Made by a program: the position numbers and the translations under genes. Shown in pieces: positions 60,887 through 64,000 of a DNA stretch of 64,000 nucleotides; positions within the stretch are counted from its first letter, which is position 1; each line of letters starts with the position of its first letter. The DNA is from an uncultured Bacteroidales bacterium (GTDB lineage: Bacteria; Bacteroidota; Bacteroidia; Bacteroidales; Paludibacteraceae), in contig CAKZZM010000154.1 in the NCBI GenBank assembly GCA_937885465.1, positions 1-64,000 on the forward strand, given 5' to 3'. The notes under the pieces were generated by a model that had not been told where the DNA came from, ran no database searches, and worked only from the letters and a program-made list of their open reading frames with translations.

Positions 60887-63307
60887 TTAATCATCGTTTT
60901 TCTCAAGTGTCCAACGGAAGCCGAGATATACTTTCCAGCCTGTTATCGGTCCCCATGCCATCGATGCGTCAAAATCTGTGCCGAAAGGTTTGTCGGCATC
61001 GATGATTGGATTTTCTTGTCGGAAGTTAGTCATGTTTTCTGCGCCGAGGTAGATAGAGCATGTCCGGAAGTATTTTGTAACCTGCGCCATCAGTTGCGGA
61101 TACCATTTGTAGTAAAGCGAGCCGTCTGCTTGCTCGCTGTATTGCGAAGAGCCTAAGTTTTGCAAGAAGTAAGTGTTAAAACCGTCGGGCATTCGTCCTC
61201 CGCCGTTGAACTGCGCAGTCAGGTCGAATTGCCACTTCTTCAGTGGCGTTTGGTAAGAAGTGGTGATGATGCCTTTCCACCTGTTGGTCAGTGGTTTGAG
61301 TCGCGTTACAGCCACGCTGCCGTCTGCCTCTGTCGCGTCTGCTTTCGAGGTGTAGTACGGCAGGGTGGTGAATGTCGTTTGGCGTGTGTCGGTATAGCGG
61401 AAGGCGGCAGTGAGAGTCCAACCGCGCAAAATCTCCATTGTCGCCTCTATCTGGGCATTATGAGCAAATGAGCGACCGCCTATATCTGATATGTTGTAGA
61501 GCGTAACAGAGTGTGCGGAGCGGTCGAGGTCGGCAACAACGCAGTCGAAGAAATTAGTGAAATAATACTCGGCAGAGACGGATAACTCTCCGGATGCGGT
61601 AGGAATATGGAAAGTGGTGCTAACGCCCGTGTTAATTGCTCGCTCTTGGTTGGCAACAGGAATGTAAGTGGTATTAATCATTCGTGATGAAGGTAGCATA
61701 AAAGCATTGTCGGCAATTACATTAGGACTGCGATAGCCTAATCCTAAGGATGCTCTGATGCTCCACCATTCCCACGGGCTATATCTGACATTCAGTCTCG
61801 GAGTGGCAAATATGCCGTAGCGAGAAGACCAATCGGCACGAACACCGCTCACGAGCGATAGTTGTTCTTCCACTTTGAGTGAGTATTCTGCGAATATGCC
61901 CGGGGTAAACTCCTGCCGAGAGAGGTCTAATGTCGTTGAAGCTGCGATGGCTCCGCTATTTCCGTACTCGAATATCTGTTCGTTATATTTATCGTAGTTA
62001 AAACTCAGACCTGTGGATAGCCGATGGTCGATATCGATATCCGAGTTTCCTCCTTCAAAATTGGCTTGGCATATAGCATTGAGATAGGCGTTCCATTGTG
62101 AGGCATCCCATTGTCGCAGCCCGTAGGTGTTGTGCTGGTCGTGGTAGGATGCGGCGGCGATGATGCCGACCGAACTGCCGGTCTCTTCGTCAAAGACGAT
62201 GCCGTTTTTCAGAAATCCGTCGATGCGGTGTGTGCGTAAAGTGATGAGATAAGGATTAGAGAGCGTAGTGTTGCTGTTGTGGGTATGTCGTTGTCCTCCG
62301 TCGCGGGCATCATATAAGCCGCGAACAAAGGCTTGGAGGGTGTAGTCATGGTTTTTGTAAAACCAGCGGTTGGCGATATTGAGGTTGTTGCTCAGAGGCA
62401 TATCAAGGAAGCCGTCTTTGTTGTCGTCCATCGGCAGTGAGCCGTTTTGATAATGCGCTAATATACCCGTATATAGTGATTGATGTTGTGCCTGAAGCGG
62501 GATATTCCAACCGCCTTCGACATTCAGTTCGGCATGCAGTTCGGAGTTAAGCATCACATTAATAGCGACAGGGTCTTGTGTCTGAGGCTTGAGATATTCC
62601 ACATTTATCTGCCCCGTGGTCGCTTCGTAGCCGTTTATAACGGACGAGGTACCTTTGCTGACCTGAATAGAATTCATCCATGGTCCCGGGATATATTCCA
62701 TTCCGAAGTTTTGCGCCAATCCTCTCACGCCCGGCGTGTTTTCTGATAGCAGTTGCACATAGGTGCCGCTTAGCCCGAGTAGGCGTATCGTCTTTGCTCC
62801 CGTTGCTGCATCGGCATACGCCACATCTACGGAGGCGTTTGTCTCGAACGCCTCGCTGAGGTTGCAGCATGCCGCCTTGCATAGTTCTTCGCTATTGAGC
62901 GTCTCTACATCGAAGGCGGCGGTACGAGATTTGAGGACGGCAGCGCGACGCTCTACTATATTAACCGTGTTCAATTCAATCATATCAGCGAGCACAAAAG
63001 TGACGGGAAGATTGCTTTGTGAGGGTTTAGAAGTACTTACGACTATTGTGTCGTTGATATATCCGACATACGATGCTATGAGTTTGTCGGTAGAGTTGGC
63101 GGGTGCCGGTGGAATATTAAACTTGCCGTTGTCATCGGTCACGCCACCGATAGTAGTGCCTTCCCAAAAGACATTAGCACCGATAAGCGGCATACCGTTG
63201 AGGTCAAGTACCTCACCGGAAATCTGTTCTTCTACATTCGCGCTTAAAATGGTCTGCGCAAGAATGACGAGACAAGAGAGTAATATGGTCAGTTTTTTTC
63301 CGTACAT
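60887..63307 (-). CDS. TonB-dependent outer-membrane receptor, probable metal uptake type
   Basis: The protein has 806 residues from the ATG giving the signal KLTILLSCLVILAQTILSA. A carboxypeptidase-like domain follows (ISGEVLDLNGMPLIGANVFW, GVTDDNGKFNIPPAPA), then the plug (ETNASVDVAYADAATGAKTI, GVRGLAQNFGMEYIPGPWMN, GYEATTGQINVEYLKP) and a beta-barrel. It is not of the SusC type. The companion HMA protein and the Cys-rich peptide suggest a copper- or iron-type substrate. It overlaps the upstream peptide gene by 19 bases. The barrel region shows no repeat-encoded insert. Confidence 0.88.
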   Translation of the reverse strand: MYGKKLTILLSCLVILAQTILSANVEEQISGEVLDLNGMPLIGANVFWEGTTIGGVTDDNGKFNIPPAPANSTDKLIASYVGYINDTIVVSTSKPSQSNLPVTFVLADMIELNTVNIVERRAAVLKSRTAAFDVETLNSEELCKAACCNLSEAFETNASVDVAYADAATGAKTIRLLGLSGTYVQLLSENTPGVRGLAQNFGMEYIPGPWMNSIQVSKGTSSVINGYEATTGQINVEYLKPQTQDPVAINVMLNSELHAELNVEGGWNIPLQAQHQSLYTGILAHYQNGSLPMDDNKDGFLDMPLSNNLNIANRWFYKNHDYTLQAFVRGLYDARDGGQRHTHNSNTTLSNPYLITLRTHRIDGFLKNGIVFDEETGSSVGIIAAASYHDQHNTYGLRQWDASQWNAYLNAICQANFEGGNSDIDIDHRLSTGLSFNYDKYNEQIFEYGNSGAIAASTTLDLSRQEFTPGIFAEYSLKVEEQLSLVSGVRADWSSRYGIFATPRLNVRYSPWEWWSIRASLGLGYRSPNVIADNAFMLPSSRMINTTYIPVANQERAINTGVSTTFHIPTASGELSVSAEYYFTNFFDCVVADLDRSAHSVTLYNISDIGGRSFAHNAQIEATMEILRGWTLTAAFRYTDTRQTTFTTLPYYTSKADATEADGSVAVTRLKPLTNRWKGIITTSYQTPLKKWQFDLTAQFNGGGRMPDGFNTYFLQNLGSSQYSEQADGSLYYKWYPQLMAQVTKYFRTCSIYLGAENMTNFRQENPIIDADKPFGTDFDASMAWGPITGWKVYLGFRWTLEKNDD

Positions 63308-63438
63308 TTGTTTGCAAGCGGACAGGTCGTACAACCGCCATCGCACGGTGTTGATTTTCTCTGCTCTCGGTAGATTGTCAGCACCATACCGCACACAGCG
63401 ATTGCAATAATTACTATAACGATGATTTTCTCTATCAT
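63289..63438 (-). CDS. Small Cys-rich membrane protein (FeoB-associated type)
   Basis: The protein has 49 residues: MIEKIIVIVIIAIAVCGMVL forms one membrane helix, followed by CDGGCTTCPLANKC, four cysteines in a CxxxCxxC...C pattern. This is the layout of FeoB-associated Cys-rich membrane proteins, thought to handle iron at the inner membrane. It starts just behind a strong promoter and its 3' end overlaps the receptor start, making it the first gene of the metal operon. Confidence 0.75.
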   Translation of the reverse strand: MIEKIIVIVIIAIAVCGMVLTIYREQRKSTPCDGGCTTCPLANKCTEKN

Positions 63439-63444
63439 TTTGCG

Positions 63445-63475
63445 CAAAATTACTGCTTTTTTTATAGTTAAGCAA
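63445..63475 (-). promoter_or_regulatory. Bacteroidota promoter of the metal-uptake operon
   Basis: On the minus strand TTG, 20 bases, TAATTTTG, only a few bases before the Cys-rich peptide start (short leader). Confidence 0.78.
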
Positions 63476-63556
63476 TAACTAAAAATAAGTAATTGCCGTT
63501 AAGCGGGTATCCCCTTATTTTGGTAGTGCTGAATTTTTTGCTTTGTTGTATTTTTC

Positions 63557-63587
63557 TTGCGCTGTTGAGAAAATTGTAGTACCTTTG
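63557..63587 (+). promoter_or_regulatory. Bacteroidota promoter of the glycosyltransferase gene
   Basis: TTG, 20 bases, TACCTTTG, 46 bases before the ATG at 63633. Confidence 0.8.
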
Positions 63588-63632
63588 CAATAACGCAATA
63601 ATAATGTTTCTGCTTTCAGTGCCGGTTCTGTT

Positions 63633-64000
63633 ATGAAGGTTCTCTATCTTACGGAGTGGTATCCGCATCGTTATGATGCCATGTCAGGCTTGTTTGTTCA
63701 CAAACACGCCGCGGCTTCTGTTGGTGCGGGGGTTGATGTATGTGTGCTGTACCTCTTTAATGAGAAGAGCCAAAGGACGATGACCACGAACAGAGTAGGG
63801 ATAGAGGTGGTTGAGCAGCTGACGGATGGCGTGCGTGAGGTGTACGTATATTATAATAAAGGTACATTTCTTTCGGCGTTGCGGCGAGGGTGGCGTGAGG
63901 TGCAGGAGAGGTGGGGGACGCCTGACCTTTGTCAGTTGAATGTGTTGACAAAGAATGTTCTTCTGCCGCTTTGGCTAAGGCTGACACGACATACACCTTA
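63633..64000 (+). CDS. Glycosyltransferase (GT4-like), N-terminal part (3' end outside window)
   Basis: The frame is open to the right edge, showing 122 residues. The start MKVLYLTEWYPHRYDAMSGL and FVHKHAAASVGAGVDVCVLY are the N-terminal pattern of GT-B glycosyltransferases (GT4 group), with DLCQLNVLTKNVLLPLWLR following. The family builds surface polysaccharides. The donor and acceptor cannot be told from this half. Confidence 0.75.
   Translation, partial: MKVLYLTEWYPHRYDAMSGLFVHKHAAASVGAGVDVCVLYLFNEKSQRTMTTNRVGIEVVEQLTDGVREVYVYYNKGTFLSALRRGWREVQERWGTPDLCQLNVLTKNVLLPLWLRLTRHTP

Overview
The window looks like a chromosome segment of a Bacteroidales (phylum Bacteroidota) bacterium, probably a gut or rumen type. 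The evidence is a SusC/SusD pair inside a polysaccharide utilisation locus, a ClpB/DnaK/LpxB gene set of Bacteroidota type, an imelysin-linked iron operon, and several promoters with the phylum-specific architecture TTG-N20-TAnnTTTG. The genus cannot be fixed from the sequence.

Layout. 1-1976: the 3' end of a DinD/BRO-type gene overlapping a C-terminal fragment of a type ISP restriction-modification enzyme. 2040-8836 (minus): a porin, imelysin, di-haem oxidoreductase and CcsBA operon, probably for iron handling at the cell envelope. 9136-16000: an N-domain-less ClpB, a LytM/LysM hydrolase, a U32 protein and DnaK. 16309-18546 (minus): a secreted protein plus a 47-residue peptide. 19103-24169: agaS, kbaZ, an acetyl-ester hydrolase and a PfkB kinase, which together fit tagatose-6-phosphate (galactosamine) catabolism. 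24269-34192: three paralogous surface metallophosphoesterases and a beta-helix protein. 34477-50654: a DUF2569 membrane protein, a DeoR/AgaR-type repressor, and a glycan locus with an amidohydrolase, a GH36-like enzyme, SusC, SusD, a PKD lipoprotein, a DUF4874/DUF4832 protein, an EamA permease and small secreted proteins. 50853-59581: an RlhA-type U32 protein, an SPFH/flotillin, SmpB, GpmI, LpxB and a CNNM/CorC protein. 59767-64000: tRNA-Arg(CCG), a candidate ncRNA, a metal-type TonB receptor operon and the start of a glycosyltransferase.

The outstanding feature is a dense population of short palindromic repeats of at least ten families. The main one, family A, has the core GAACGT-CTCCGA-ACGTTC. 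Others are B (GTCGGCATTTAATGCCGAC), C (GAGACGGTC...GACCGTCTC), D (GCGGACGAGCCGTCCGCG), E (AGTAGCGAGGCACTCC, a long palindrome), F (GTACATTGTACATTGTC or GTACTTCGTCACTTGG), G (GTAGCGTAAGCGCTAC), H (tandem AGTCCGGAA), I (GCGGGCAGAGCCCTAAAG), J (CCGAATATTATTCGG) and K (tandem AGTTGAAAG). They fill most intergenic gaps, often as composite cassettes. They also sit in frame inside about ten protein-coding genes, including lpxB, agaS, a susD signal peptide and a U32 gene, where they encode peptides such as VENVSERS, SGERLRTF, ERSETFST, NVLRRSP and VFIKSAYNAD. Arm sequences covary, one copy is flanked by a 12-bp direct duplication, and a pair of paralogs shows clean presence/absence. The pattern resembles the Rickettsia palindromic elements but with several families at once. 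No transposase for them is visible here.
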